NCBI RefSeq assembly: GCF_025210435.1
Contig: NZ_JAOART010000135.1
Location: forward strand, 1 to 64,000
Length of the DNA stretch: 64,000 nt
Reading direction: 5' to 3'
Origin: Anaeromicrobium sp.
Lineage (GTDB): Bacteria; Bacillota; Clostridia; Peptostreptococcales; Thermotaleaceae
Shown: in pieces, positions 6,644 through 15,645 of the stretch
Position numbering within the stretch: position 1 is the stretch's first letter
Layout: each line of letters begins with the position of its first letter
Notes under the pieces: generated by a model
What the model was told of the DNA's origin: nothing
What the model saw: only the letters and a program-made list of their open reading frames with translations
The model's database searches: none
Program-made: the position numbers and the translations under genes

Positions 6644-8656
6644 ATGAATAAATATGAAACCTATAGTGATGGGGTGATTAAAATAGACAGGATATTTCAA
6701 AATTTCCCGGGAAAATTTTTAATAGATGGGGAAAGGAATAGTGGAAAGACTAGTGGGGCCATAAGGCTATATAAAAAGTTAATAGAAGAAAATATTAGTA
6801 GTGATAAAATATTGGTCATATACTTTGGAGCTATGGCAGGGTTAAATTGGAGAGAAAAATTAGTATTCCCTAGTATTAACAAAATAAATGGGCAAACCTA
6901 TTATTCTTTCATTAAAAATGAATTAAACATATATTGGCCTATAGTTTTAAAAAATTGTCATAGGATTAATAAAAGGATAATTAAGCCTAAATTCATGTCC
7001 TATGATTTGAGTTATTACATGATGAAGCTTTTAGTTAATCATTATAGGAATAAAAAGAATATGTTATTAGATATTACATCATCATCGGAGAAAGTAGCAA
7101 GGACTCTCATAAGCAATATTAATATTTGTGCAGAAAATCTTGTGGATTTTGAAAAGATAGGGGAAAAACTATTTTATTCATTGGACCTAGCTAATACCCT
7201 TGAGAAAAACACCTATGATGAAATAAATACTGTAATTAATCAATATATAAGTAGTTTAATTCAAAAGGGAACTATAGATTATGCTTTAAGTGTGTACTTA
7301 TATAATGAATTTTTAATTAAGGATGAAGCGTATTTAAAAAACTTAGAAAGTAGATTTGATTATGTTATGGTAGATGATTTTGAAAAAAGCAATAAGGCCA
7401 TATTAAACCTTGTAAACAAAATAGAACCTAAGGGATTATATTTATTTGGCAATATGAAGTTTAATAGGGAGTATACTAAAGATTTACTAGATTATATAAA
7501 CAATTCATTTGAAACTATAAACTTACCCTGTGAAAGGGAGAAAAACCTAGTAGGAGATTTTGTAGAGTCATTTGTAGATTATCATATGAAGGGAAAGTTA
7601 TCTATTAAAAGTAATCCTTCTGTGAAAATAGATAATAATCATATACTTAGGGGGCAGATGATAGAAGGAATTTGTCATAGGATAGAAAGATTATTTGATG
7701 AGGGGTATAAGGGCAATGATGTGGTAATAATCACACCTATTAAGGATGAAATTCTAGAGTACAATATAAGGAAAAAGTTTGAAAATACTAATATAGTTAC
7801 CTTTGTTAATTCTGATAGAATAAGTAAAGATGAGCATATGCACTCCCTTATATTCTTGTGTGGTCTATGTAAAGATTTTAAAAGAATAAACTTTAATAGG
7901 GATGATTATAAAAAGTTTTTTATAAATTATTTTCATTTAAATATGTTAGATGCCTCTAGGCTAGGGGATGAAGCCTATGAAAGGGGATTTTTTAATGTGG
8001 ATTTTCCTATGGATGAGTACCGTGGGTTAAAATCATATATGGAAGAGATGATTAAGGAAAATAACAGAATAGATAAATTAATGGAGAAAGTATATATAGA
8101 TAAAATATTAAAAATGAAGGATGGGGAAAAAAAGGCTGGTATTGTGAAAAATATAATAGATACTAGTTCAAACTTTATGGATATAATGGAGGATTTCAAT
8201 AAAATAAAGTATCCAGAGGAAAAACTTTTAAATATACTAATTGATGAAAAAATAAAATTAAATAAAATAAATGACTTTAGACAATTAAAAGACAATAAAG
8301 ATACTCTGTTTATAATGACTCCAGATACATATATAAATTCCAATTTAAATAATAAAATCCAAATATGGGTAGATATAAGCAGCAGTACATGGAGTATGAG
8401 AACTAAAAAGGAATTATCAAATCCCCATGTGTTTAAGGTGGATAAGGACAAATATACTACCTATACGGAAGAGTTGGAAAATATACTTCAAAGACAAATT
8501 ATATTATACAATGTGAGTACCTTATTAAGGGCCTGCACAGATAAGGTGTACTTTTTTTCAAGTGAGTATTCTAAAAGGGGATATGAACAAAATAATGTCA
8601 TGTATGATATGTTATTAGATCCTTTAGAAAAGTTTGGTGATAATTATGAATTATAG
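6644..8656 (+). CDS. UvrD/AddB-like P-loop protein with decayed helicase motifs
   Basis: The 670-residue protein has the plan of a superfamily 1A helicase but only motif I is intact: Walker A GERNSGKT at residues 29-36. Motif II reads YVMVDDFEKSN (about 240-250) in place of VDEYQD. Motif III reads LFGNMKFN where GDxxQSIY is expected. The motif VI region YNVSTLLRACTDKVYFFSS (622-640) resembles LYVALTRAKDKLILS but lacks the key residues. There is no Q motif. Such a pattern is known for AddB and RecC, inactive partners of a working helicase. It overlaps the next helicase gene by 11 bp. I found no nuclease motif or Fe-S cysteines. The start at ATG 6644 lacks a strong ribosome site. Confidence 0.7.
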   Translation: MNKYETYSDGVIKIDRIFQNFPGKFLIDGERNSGKTSGAIRLYKKLIEENISSDKILVIYFGAMAGLNWREKLVFPSINKINGQTYYSFIKNELNIYWPIVLKNCHRINKRIIKPKFMSYDLSYYMMKLLVNHYRNKKNMLLDITSSSEKVARTLISNINICAENLVDFEKIGEKLFYSLDLANTLEKNTYDEINTVINQYISSLIQKGTIDYALSVYLYNEFLIKDEAYLKNLESRFDYVMVDDFEKSNKAILNLVNKIEPKGLYLFGNMKFNREYTKDLLDYINNSFETINLPCEREKNLVGDFVESFVDYHMKGKLSIKSNPSVKIDNNHILRGQMIEGICHRIERLFDEGYKGNDVVIITPIKDEILEYNIRKKFENTNIVTFVNSDRISKDEHMHSLIFLCGLCKDFKRINFNRDDYKKFFINYFHLNMLDASRLGDEAYERGFFNVDFPMDEYRGLKSYMEEMIKENNRIDKLMEKVYIDKILKMKDGEKKAGIVKNIIDTSSNFMDIMEDFNKIKYPEEKLLNILIDEKIKLNKINDFRQLKDNKDTLFIMTPDTYINSNLNNKIQIWVDISSSTWSMRTKKELSNPHVFKVDKDKYTTYTEELENILQRQIILYNVSTLLRACTDKVYFFSSEYSKRGYEQNNVMYDMLLDPLEKFGDNYEL

Positions 8657-10736
8657 GGAAGATCAAAGAAGTATAATGGAATATGATGGGGGGACCATGG
8701 CCGTTGGGGCGGTTCCAGGAGCTGGAAAGACTTTCATAGTGGCAAATTTAGTGGCAAAGCTCATAGAAGAAAAGAAACATTTGCCTGGGAAAGTCCTCAT
8801 AGTTACTTATATGAATAGTGCTGTAACTAATTTTAAAAATAGAATAGGAAGTATTTTAAAAGAAAAAAATGTGGGAACTAAAAGGGACTTTGAAGTTATG
8901 ACTATCCATTCCTTGGCCTATAAGATACTTAGGGAAAAACCAGATGTGGTGGGAGTAAATGAGGATTTTGAAATATTAGACGAAGATAAAAAGAAATTTT
9001 TCATTAATGAGGCCTTAAACAAATGGTTAAAAAACCAGGGTGAGACTATTTTTAAAAGCCTTTTGAAAAGTCCAAAGAATCAAGTTCAATATGATAGATG
9101 GAAAGGTGAGTTTATCAATATAAGTGGTGGAATCATATCCAAGTTAAAATTAATGGATATGAAACCAAGGGACTTTAATGAAAAGATAGTTGGAAATTAT
9201 GATCCATTACTTAAGGCCCTAGGAATAATATATGAAGAATATGATAAGAGTTTGAAGGTACATGGATTTATAGACTATGATGATATTTTAAATATGGCTT
9301 ATAAGATCATAAAGAAGGATAGGGATGCTAGGAAAAAGTTTCAGAAAAAGTATACTTATATATTTGAAGACGAATGTCAAGATTCTAATCTCATTCAATG
9401 TAAACTACTAAAATTATTATCAAAGGATAATGATAACTTAGTTCGGGTGGGAGATTTAAACCAAAGTATAAATGGAACCTTCTCTGCATCAGAACCAAAA
9501 CTATTTAAAGAATTTATGGATGAGGCATCTAAATCTTACTTGATGGATAGGGCTTCTCGTAGTTCAAAGGATGTTATAGGTGTGGCAAACTACCTGGTGG
9601 ACTATGTGACCAATGAACATCCTACGAGTGAATGTAGACATGCCCTAATAGATCAAAGAATAAAGACGGTAAATAAGGGACCCTGGGGAGAAAATCCCAT
9701 CACTGAAAAATATGGAGTCCATGCCTATGAGTTAGAAAGTGATAAAAGTGAAATAATAAAGACATTAAAATTGATAAAGGCCTTTAAAAAGAAAAATGAT
9801 AATAAATCCATAGGAGTTTTATTACCAAGTAATGATGCAGTTAAAAAGTTAGGAGAATTACTTAAAAGGGAAGGAATAGAATATGAAGACTTATCATCCA
9901 TGTCTGAAGAAAAATTTAAGGTTGTTAATTTAGCAATAGGGGTTATTAATTTCATAGATAGGCCCTATGATAAAAGGAACCTAATACATTTACTTAGTCT
10001 AATGGAGACAGAAGGATGGGAGTCTTTAGAAAGTTTAGATATACATTCCATATTAGAAGAAATAGATGGGGAAAGTAGGAATATTATATTAGATATTTTA
10101 AATATAAGGGACTTATCCTATGAAAACATATTAATTAAAATCATAGACATATTTAACTTGAAAGTAGAAGAAAGTTCCTTAATTGAAAGTATTATATCAT
10201 ATATACAGGTTTTTACAATGATAAATAAGAAAGCTACCCTAGGAGATATAGGCCAAAATTTAAAAGATAATAAGAGGGTATTTTTGTCTATGGTTGAAGT
10301 TGTTTCAGATATAATTGGATATGAACCTAGGAAAGACAAGGTCACCATATGTACTTATCATAAATCAAAGGGCCTTGAGTGGGATCTGGTTTTTTTACTT
10401 AATTTAACTAAATACAACTTTCCCTCTAGATTTACAGATAGCATAAGATCAGAATGCTGGTATCTTAAAAGTACCTATGCTAATCCTAATGCTGTGTTAA
10501 ATTCCCTAGTGGATAAATTAATTGGGAAGAGAATTGAAGGGAACTATAGTATAAATGCAAAGATAGATGTGATAAATGAAAGAATAAGATTACTTTATGT
10601 GGGAATAACTCGAGCTAAAGAGCATTTAATAATAATGAGTAATAGATTGAATTCTAAAATAAATAAAAAACAGGTTAGTAGTGAATATTTTAATATTTTA
10701 AGGGATTATGTGATTAAGGAGGAAGAGTCATGCTAG
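8646..10736 (+). CDS. UvrD/Rep-family DNA helicase of a three-gene nuclease cluster
   Basis: The 696-residue protein keeps all superfamily 1A motifs. These are the Q motif YREDQRSI (3-10), Walker A GAVPGAGKT (21-29), the motif Ia region TYMNSAVTNFKNR, motif II FEDECQDSN (240-248), motif III RVGDLNQSING, motif IV DRASRSSKDV, motif V TYHKSKGLEWD and motif VI LLYVGITRAKEHL. It should be an ATP-driven 3'-5' translocase. It has no fused nuclease domain and no PcrA-type C-terminal Tudor domain. ATG 8646 was chosen because GGTGAT precedes it; a TTG at 8634 is the alternative. It overlaps the gene before by 11 bp and the nuclease gene after by 7 bp, which suggests translational coupling and a complex. 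Confidence 0.9.
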   Translation: MNYREDQRSIMEYDGGTMAVGAVPGAGKTFIVANLVAKLIEEKKHLPGKVLIVTYMNSAVTNFKNRIGSILKEKNVGTKRDFEVMTIHSLAYKILREKPDVVGVNEDFEILDEDKKKFFINEALNKWLKNQGETIFKSLLKSPKNQVQYDRWKGEFINISGGIISKLKLMDMKPRDFNEKIVGNYDPLLKALGIIYEEYDKSLKVHGFIDYDDILNMAYKIIKKDRDARKKFQKKYTYIFEDECQDSNLIQCKLLKLLSKDNDNLVRVGDLNQSINGTFSASEPKLFKEFMDEASKSYLMDRASRSSKDVIGVANYLVDYVTNEHPTSECRHALIDQRIKTVNKGPWGENPITEKYGVHAYELESDKSEIIKTLKLIKAFKKKNDNKSIGVLLPSNDAVKKLGELLKREGIEYEDLSSMSEEKFKVVNLAIGVINFIDRPYDKRNLIHLLSLMETEGWESLESLDIHSILEEIDGESRNIILDILNIRDLSYENILIKIIDIFNLKVEESSLIESIISYIQVFTMINKKATLGDIGQNLKDNKRVFLSMVEVVSDIIGYEPRKDKVTICTYHKSKGLEWDLVFLLNLTKYNFPSRFTDSIRSECWYLKSTYANPNAVLNSLVDKLIGKRIEGNYSINAKIDVINERIRLLYVGITRAKEHLIIMSNRLNSKINKKQVSSEYFNILRDYVIKEEESC

Positions 10737-11461
10737 ATATAAGAACTTTAGAAGATTTTCATCATAGTCAAAACTCTCTAAATACATTTAAACAATGTCC
10801 CTTAAAGTTCAAGTTAAAGTATATGGACAATATTAACTTTAAAAAGGATGAAGAGGGCTATTATGAAAATATAGAAACGGGACTAAATTTTCATTTATTA
10901 TGTAACAGATATTTTATAGGTATAGATACTAGTATGGGAGAAGATACAAAGGATAAAGATAAATTAGAAGGTTGGATGAAAAGTTTAAAGAAAACTATAC
11001 CTATAAATAAAGACCATACCTATTTAAGTGAATATACCATAAGAATGGCAATGGATGAGGTGAGATTACAAGCCAATTATGATTTAATAATATTAAAGGA
11101 AGATACCATAGAAATATGGGATTTTAAAACGGAAAGTAGAAAGCCCATATATAGGGATTTAGAAAAGAGAATGCAAACAATAGTTTATATGTATGTATTA
11201 ATGGAAAATCTAAAATTGCTAGGAAAAACTATAGAATTTTCTAATCTAAAAATGATTTATTTCAATCCCCAATATGAAGATCAATTAATCCAAATAGATT
11301 ATGATGAGTTTAAACATGAAGAAAATCATAAGAGTATAAAAAATATAATAGATAGGATAAAGGAATATGATTTTCAAGGGCTATTTGATAAAAGTATCTA
11401 TGAAAAATACTGTAAGTACTGTGAATTTGAAAGAATATGTGAAGACAAAAGTGGATTTTAA
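10730..11461 (+). CDS. Stand-alone RecB/Cas4-type PD-(D/E)XK nuclease with probable Fe-S cluster
   Basis: The 243-residue protein carries the nuclease module normally found at the C-terminus of AddB. Residues 15-31 (NSLNTFKQCPLKFKLKY) give the first cluster cysteine, Cys23. GLNFHLLCNRY gives His55. The motif II Asp is Asp118 and DFKTE (131-135) is the D-x-K core. The RMQTIVYMY motif has Gln149. CKYCEFERIC supplies Cys228, Cys231 and Cys237, completing a 4Fe-4S-type staple as in AddB and Cas4. A strong AAGGAGG lies before ATG 10730, which overlaps the helicase stop. As a separate polypeptide it presumably supplies the cutting activity for the helicase pair upstream. No cas genes or CRISPR array are near. 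Confidence 0.85.
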   Translation: MLDIRTLEDFHHSQNSLNTFKQCPLKFKLKYMDNINFKKDEEGYYENIETGLNFHLLCNRYFIGIDTSMGEDTKDKDKLEGWMKSLKKTIPINKDHTYLSEYTIRMAMDEVRLQANYDLIILKEDTIEIWDFKTESRKPIYRDLEKRMQTIVYMYVLMENLKLLGKTIEFSNLKMIYFNPQYEDQLIQIDYDEFKHEENHKSIKNIIDRIKEYDFQGLFDKSIYEKYCKYCEFERICEDKSGF

Positions 11462-11480
11462 AATTCATTTTTGTCTTTTT
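11443..11480 (+). terminator. Terminator overlapping the nuclease stop codon
   Basis: AGACAAAAGTG pairs with CATTTTTGTCT (one G-T pair) and a T-run follows. The hairpin spans the end of the nuclease gene and ends the three-gene unit. Confidence 0.75.
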
Positions 11481-11483
11481 ATT

Positions 11484-13211
11484 TTATAAAATTTCTGGGC
11501 TTTTAAACTCCAGGTCATATAAGTTTTTATAAAGGCCATTATTGTTAATAAGTTCATGGTGAGTACCTATTTCTTCCACTTGATTATTATTGAGAACTAC
11601 TATCCTATGGGCATTTTTTATGGTCGATAGTCTGTGGGCTATTATGAGGGTTGTTTTTCCAGAAGATAGCTCTTTTAGTGAATTTTCAAGTATAGATTGG
11701 TTTTCAGAATCCAAGGAAGATGTGGCCTCATCAAGTATTAGGATAGAAGGGTTTTTTAGAAATACCCTAGCAATGGCGATTCTTTGTCTTTGCCCTCCTG
11801 ATAACTGAATACCACCTTCACCTATGTAAGTGTCATAACCCCTATCAAGGGAAATAATGTAGTCGTGAATATTAGCAAGTTTTGCAGCTTGAATCACATC
11901 TTCATAGGAGCTATTTAAATTTCCATAGTGTATGTTTTCATAAATAGTTGAAGTGAATAAAAAAATATCTTGGTCAACTATACCTATATGGGATCTTAAT
12001 GAATTTAAGGTGTAGTTTTTCAAACTATTATTATCTATTAAAATATCCCCATGACTAAGTTCGTAAAATCTTGGTATTAAATTACAAAGGGTTGTTTTCC
12101 CTACCCCCGATGGTCCCACAATGGCTAAAGTTTCTCCTTTGTTTACTTTTAAGTTTATTCCCTTTAATACATAATTTTCTTCATCATAGGAAAAAGATGC
12201 ATTTTTAAATTCTATATGTCCATGACATTTTTCTAAGGGAAGGGCATGTTCATGGTCTTTAATATGTGATTTTATACTCATAAGCTCATGGAATCTATGA
12301 AATCCAGCCATGGCCGATTCATACTGCTGAGTAAATTGACTAATTCGCCTTATGGGTTGAATAAAGAAACCTGTATATAGTAGATAAGCCACTAAATCTC
12401 CATGGCTTATGGTACCTATCATAACTAAATATCCACCTAAAACTAAAACTACTACCCTTAAAATATTTATTAGAAAAAATATTCCTCCCATTAGGGTGGC
12501 CATAGATGAAAAACTCTTCTCCCTAGCTTTTTTGAATTCTAGATTTTCCTTGTTGAATTTTTTCATTTCGTATAATTGATTATTAAAGGATGTGGAAACT
12601 CTTATGCCTAATAGGGAGTCCTGTACTTGAGCATTTACCTTGGCAATTTCCTTTTTCTCCCTTTTGAAGGCACGAGACATTTTTTTACGTTTATTTATGG
12701 CGTATATGAGAAGTATGGGAATGAAGGAAAATACTACTAATGTTAAAAATACATTTATATTAATCAATATGATGAAGGAACCTATTATCATAAGGGAAGA
12801 TAAAAATAAATCTTCAGGACCGTGATGGGCCAGTTCTGCAACATCATGTAAATCATTTACTATTCGACACATTAAGTGACCTATTTTGTTATTGTCATAA
12901 TACTTAAAGGATAAACTCTGAAGATGTTTAAATAAATCCCTTCTCATGTCATGTTCTATCCTAACTCCTAGCACATGGCCCCAATAATTTATTATATAAT
13001 TACATAGACCCTTTAAAATGAATAAACCAATCATTAAAAGGGAAATATTAAATAGTTTGTCTATTTCATTATTAGGAATTATATTGTTAATTATTTTTCT
13101 TGAATAGGCAGGAAAAGCTAAATTTACCAAACTAACTATTAAGGAAGCAGATAAATCTAAAATTAGAAGATGGGTATAGGGTCTATAATATGAAATGAAT
13201 TTTTTAACCAT
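11484..13211 (-). CDS. ABC exporter half-transporter (MsbA/BmrA type)
   Basis: The 575-residue protein fuses a six-helix membrane domain (about residues 15-310) to an ABC ATPase. Walker A is GPSGVGKTTL (about 364-373) and the signature is QLSGGQRQRIAIA. Walker B with catalytic Glu is ILILDEATSSLD and the H-loop is IAHRLSTI. The YDNNKIGHLMCRIVNDL segment is the usual coupling helix region after TM2. It would act as a homodimer exporting lipids, drugs or peptides. It is transcribed alone on the minus strand, convergent with the nuclease gene, behind an AAAGGAGGTACC site. The substrate cannot be predicted from sequence. Confidence 0.92.
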   Translation of the reverse strand: MVKKFISYYRPYTHLLILDLSASLIVSLVNLAFPAYSRKIINNIIPNNEIDKLFNISLLMIGLFILKGLCNYIINYWGHVLGVRIEHDMRRDLFKHLQSLSFKYYDNNKIGHLMCRIVNDLHDVAELAHHGPEDLFLSSLMIIGSFIILININVFLTLVVFSFIPILLIYAINKRKKMSRAFKREKKEIAKVNAQVQDSLLGIRVSTSFNNQLYEMKKFNKENLEFKKAREKSFSSMATLMGGIFFLINILRVVVLVLGGYLVMIGTISHGDLVAYLLYTGFFIQPIRRISQFTQQYESAMAGFHRFHELMSIKSHIKDHEHALPLEKCHGHIEFKNASFSYDEENYVLKGINLKVNKGETLAIVGPSGVGKTTLCNLIPRFYELSHGDILIDNNSLKNYTLNSLRSHIGIVDQDIFLFTSTIYENIHYGNLNSSYEDVIQAAKLANIHDYIISLDRGYDTYIGEGGIQLSGGQRQRIAIARVFLKNPSILILDEATSSLDSENQSILENSLKELSSGKTTLIIAHRLSTIKNAHRIVVLNNNQVEEIGTHHELINNNGLYKNLYDLEFKSPEIL

Positions 13212-13307
13212 AGGTACCTCCTTTCATAGAGTATTAAGTGTCATATTATATTATGCTCATAAATATGAAAAAATTTTATATACTTTTAGAGGTAAAAATT
13301 CACAACA

Positions 13308-13335
13308 TAAAAGAGGGTGTAATATACACCCTCTT
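13308..13335 (-). terminator. Hairpin at the end of the comFB-like gene
   Basis: AAGAGGGTGTA pairs with TACACCCTCTT and a short T-rich stretch follows on the minus strand. It overlaps the stop region of the ComFB-like gene. Confidence 0.7.
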
Positions 13336-13600
13336 AAAGATCATGTCTAGGTTTAGAAGAAACAATTTCTATGGCCTTTGCTATTTCAGCCACCACATCA
13401 GATAGGAATTGCCTATCTAAACTATTTGCCTTTAAATAGGATTCTCCATCAGCCGTAGCCACATACATGGGTTTTAGATTATTTAAAGCTATGGCCTTAA
13501 TATCAGTTTTGCACATGGAACAAGTACATATAAATGGATATTCATTTAGTGTCTTTTGTAATAAGTTATCAACAATATATTCCATATAATTTTTTAGCAT
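13334..13600 (-). CDS. ComFB-family (late competence development) small protein
   Basis: The 88-residue protein starts MLKNYMEYIVDNLLQ and carries the Zn-type cysteine cluster CTCSMCKTDIKAIALNNL in its first half. A C-terminal helix follows (FLSDVVAEIAKAIEIV). This matches the ComFB family, found in the Bacillus comF operon and in many Clostridia. Recent work links some members to cyclic dinucleotide binding, but nothing in the sequence tests that here. The ATG at 13600 is chosen because AGGGGAGAT sits 6-7 bp upstream; an ATG eight codons earlier lacks such a site. It is transcribed alone. Confidence 0.75.
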   Translation of the reverse strand: MLKNYMEYIVDNLLQKTLNEYPFICTCSMCKTDIKAIALNNLKPMYVATADGESYLKANSLDRQFLSDVVAEIAKAIEIVSSKPRHDL

Positions 13601-13739
13601 TTTTTTATCTCCCCTATTAAACATATCATAATATAATTTTACATCATATACCCATTTATCTTCAAGAATTAATTTATACTAAATATTTATGTGAATTTTT
13701 GGTATTATATTTATATATGGACCATAATAGGAGGATTTT

Positions 13740-14099
13740 ATGGAAAAAGATAGGATGATTTGTAATTGTAATATAATACATGAAGATGTGGTAAATGAAA
13801 TAAGAAGGCATATGCCAGAAGAAGAAAAACTATATGACTTAGCAGAGTTTTTCAAAGTTTTTGGCGATGGGACAAGGATAAAAATATTATGTGCCTTAAT
13901 GAATTCGGAAATGTGCGTATGTGATATAGCTGCACTACTTGATATGAAGCAATCGGCCATATCTCATCAGCTTAGAGTATTAAAGCAGGCAAGATTAGTT
14001 AAATACAGAAAAGAGGGGAAGATGGTATATTATTCATTAGATGATGATCACGTAAAGAATGTATTTGATCAAGGGTTTAACCATATAAACCATAGATAG
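13740..14099 (+). CDS. ArsR/SmtB-family metal-sensing repressor
   Basis: The 119-residue winged-helix protein has the family core VFGDGTRIKILCALMNSEMCVCDIAALLDMKQSAISHQLRVLKQARLV in pieces along residues 39-86. Metal-ligand candidates are the N-terminal CNC (Cys8, Cys10), the CVC in helix 3 (as in CadC) and a C-terminal DHVKNVFDQGFNHINH helix (as in the SmtB alpha-5 site). Having both kinds of site is typical of CadC-like sensors of Cd, Pb or Zn. It starts 3 bp after TAGGAGGATTTT. No efflux ATPase lies beside it, so its targets are elsewhere or it acts on itself and the Nudix gene 17 bp downstream. Confidence 0.85.
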   Translation: MEKDRMICNCNIIHEDVVNEIRRHMPEEEKLYDLAEFFKVFGDGTRIKILCALMNSEMCVCDIAALLDMKQSAISHQLRVLKQARLVKYRKEGKMVYYSLDDDHVKNVFDQGFNHINHR

Positions 14100-14116
14100 G
14101 ATTTAAGAGGTGGATT

Positions 14117-14539
14117 ATGAAAATGGATGAATATTTACAGGGATGCACAGGGGTAGTAGTAAAGAAAGATAACTATATATTGTTAGGTGAAAGATGTGAT
14201 GATCAAGGATGGTCATTGGCAGGAGGAAAGCAAGAAAAAAATGAGACCTTAGAAGGATGTGCCAAAAGGGAGTTAAAAGAAGAGTTTGGCATAGATTCAT
14301 TGGAATTGAAATATTTAGGAAAAGTATATTCTAAAGCCATGGTAAAGGGTGTGGAGAGAAAAGTGTCTCCAACTATTTATTTATGTGAAAGGTTTAAAGG
14401 GGAAATAAATATAGATTTAAGGGAATTTAAGAATTATAAATGGGTTCATATAAATGATGTTTTAAATATTAGAAATCTATTTTTACCAAGTAAAGAAGGG
14501 ATAAAACTTTTAATAAATGGGGATAGAGAAAAAATATGA
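14117..14539 (+). CDS. Nudix hydrolase
   Basis: The 140-residue protein contains a complete Nudix box: GGKQEKNETLEG followed by CAKRELKEEFGID (about residues 35-59). The spacing G-x5-E-x7-REL-x-EE-x-G matches the consensus. The box binds Mg and hydrolyses nucleoside diphosphates linked to another group. The rest shows the usual beta-strand core (GVVVKKDNYILLGERCDDQGWSLAG). The start at ATG 14117 follows AAGAGGTGGATT; a second ATG two codons on is possible. It is probably co-transcribed with the ArsR-type gene. The substrate cannot be named. Confidence 0.88.
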   Translation: MKMDEYLQGCTGVVVKKDNYILLGERCDDQGWSLAGGKQEKNETLEGCAKRELKEEFGIDSLELKYLGKVYSKAMVKGVERKVSPTIYLCERFKGEINIDLREFKNYKWVHINDVLNIRNLFLPSKEGIKLLINGDREKI

Positions 14540-14846
14540 GTTTGAAATATTTTCCTTTGAAATTATATGTACCTTTGGGTTCATTGCTTTAATAATGCTT
14601 ATACCAAATTTAATATATGGCCAAAAGAGATGATAAGTCTTAATTAGGATTTATTATCTCTTCTTCTAATTTATGAGCTATTTTTATATTTTCTCATTTT
14701 AAAATATTTTTAGCCTTCTTTAAATTATTAGTTCATAAATATATATATATTTATATAAAGAAATAACAGTGAATAAGTTTAAATCATAGAATATAAATAT
14801 ATTTAATTTGATTATATGGTGAATAATAATGTATAGGAGGAATTTC
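14540..14846. other. Intergenic stretch with a short coding remnant and a hairpin
   Basis: No credible gene is present. A frame without a start codon (about 14538-14630) encodes a hydrophobic stretch ending MLIPNLIYGQKR and may be the tail of a lost membrane protein. It is followed by a hairpin, AAGAGATGATAA with TTATTATCTCTT (about 14625-14662), that could terminate the Nudix transcript. The rest is very AT-rich and ends in the leader of the 71-residue gene. Confidence 0.4.
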
Positions 14847-15062
14847 ATGAGTGAGAAATTATTGTTACAAGAAATTTTAAAGGAATTGGGAAAAATAAAT
14901 ACTAATTTAATTGAAATAAGGAATAATACATCTATTAAAAGGGATGAAAAAGAAGATTTACTTAAAATACAAGAAAAGACTAATAATAAAGGAGAATATT
15001 CCTGGGAGAGTTTAATGCCTCATACGGATAAATTAAATTCATATACAAAAAATAAAAAATAA
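14847..15062 (+). CDS. Hypothetical 71-residue protein, N-terminal coiled coil
   Basis: This small gene starts with ATG after a consensus AGGAGG at 14835-14840 and encodes a charged protein. Residues 1-30 (MSEKLLLQEILKELGKINTN and onward) form an amphipathic helix with heptad-like leucine/isoleucine spacing. A lysine-rich, probably disordered tail follows, with SWESLMPHTDKL. Similar small helix-forming proteins of unknown role are common in Clostridia and phages. I do not recognise the family. The ribosome site and codon use support translation. Confidence 0.6.
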   Translation: MSEKLLLQEILKELGKINTNLIEIRNNTSIKRDEKEDLLKIQEKTNNKGEYSWESLMPHTDKLNSYTKNKK

Positions 15063-15139
15063 CATATACTATAATGTGTGATTTATTCTATTTATAGGCA
15101 GTAAGTGTAATAATTCTTTGGAAAGAGGTAAAGGAAAAA

Positions 15140-15607
15140 ATGGCATACACAGTGATAGATTTATTAGATAAAATTATTTTAATAGAAGAAATGGCTAAAG
15201 AAATGTATGAGGAAATGGGAAAAAAATATGGTGAAGATATATACATGCGTACTATAGTTAATGTACTCGTAAGGGAAGAGGTAAGACACATAGAATACTA
15301 TAATGATTTGAAAAAGAAATGTAAAGATGAAGAATCTATTGATTTTCATTTGTATGATAAAGCATCCTTTTTACTTAATAAATTTAAAGGAAACATAATT
15401 GTTCCAAATGTAGGTACAAAGGAAGAACTATTAAACTTTGCCATAGATTTTGAGAAGAAAAATGTGGCATTTTTGATAGATATAAAGGGAAGGCTTGTAA
15501 CTAGTGTGAATGACTCAGAAAAATGCCTCTATAAGGTTTTAGAAATGATAATAGATGAAGAACAAAAACATGTGGACAATATAGAAAAATTTGTAAAATC
15601 TCACTAA
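15140..15607 (+). CDS. Ferritin-like / rubrerythrin-type di-iron protein
   Basis: The 155-residue protein is predicted to be a four-helix bundle. Two diagnostic E-x-x-H motifs are visible: EEVRH (about residues 50-54) and EEQKH (about 139-143). Acidic partners are Glu16-Glu17 in the first helix and the FEKKN glutamate in the third. This matches the di-iron site of the ferritin-like/rubrerythrin group. It lacks the C-terminal rubredoxin domain (no CxxC pairs), so it is a bare 'rubrerythrin-like' module. Such proteins reduce peroxide or store iron in anaerobes. It starts behind AGAGGTAAAGGA and stands just ahead of the sensor kinase. Confidence 0.78.
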   Translation: MAYTVIDLLDKIILIEEMAKEMYEEMGKKYGEDIYMRTIVNVLVREEVRHIEYYNDLKKKCKDEESIDFHLYDKASFLLNKFKGNIIVPNVGTKEELLNFAIDFEKKNVAFLIDIKGRLVTSVNDSEKCLYKVLEMIIDEEQKHVDNIEKFVKSH

Positions 15608-15645
15608 ATATGGTGGGATTTTATTTTATAATATAAGAATAGGAG

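Noticed and set aside
10730..11461. Cas4-like nuclease as sign of a CRISPR locus
   Set aside because: No CRISPR array and no other cas gene in the window; the nuclease fits better with the adjacent helicases.
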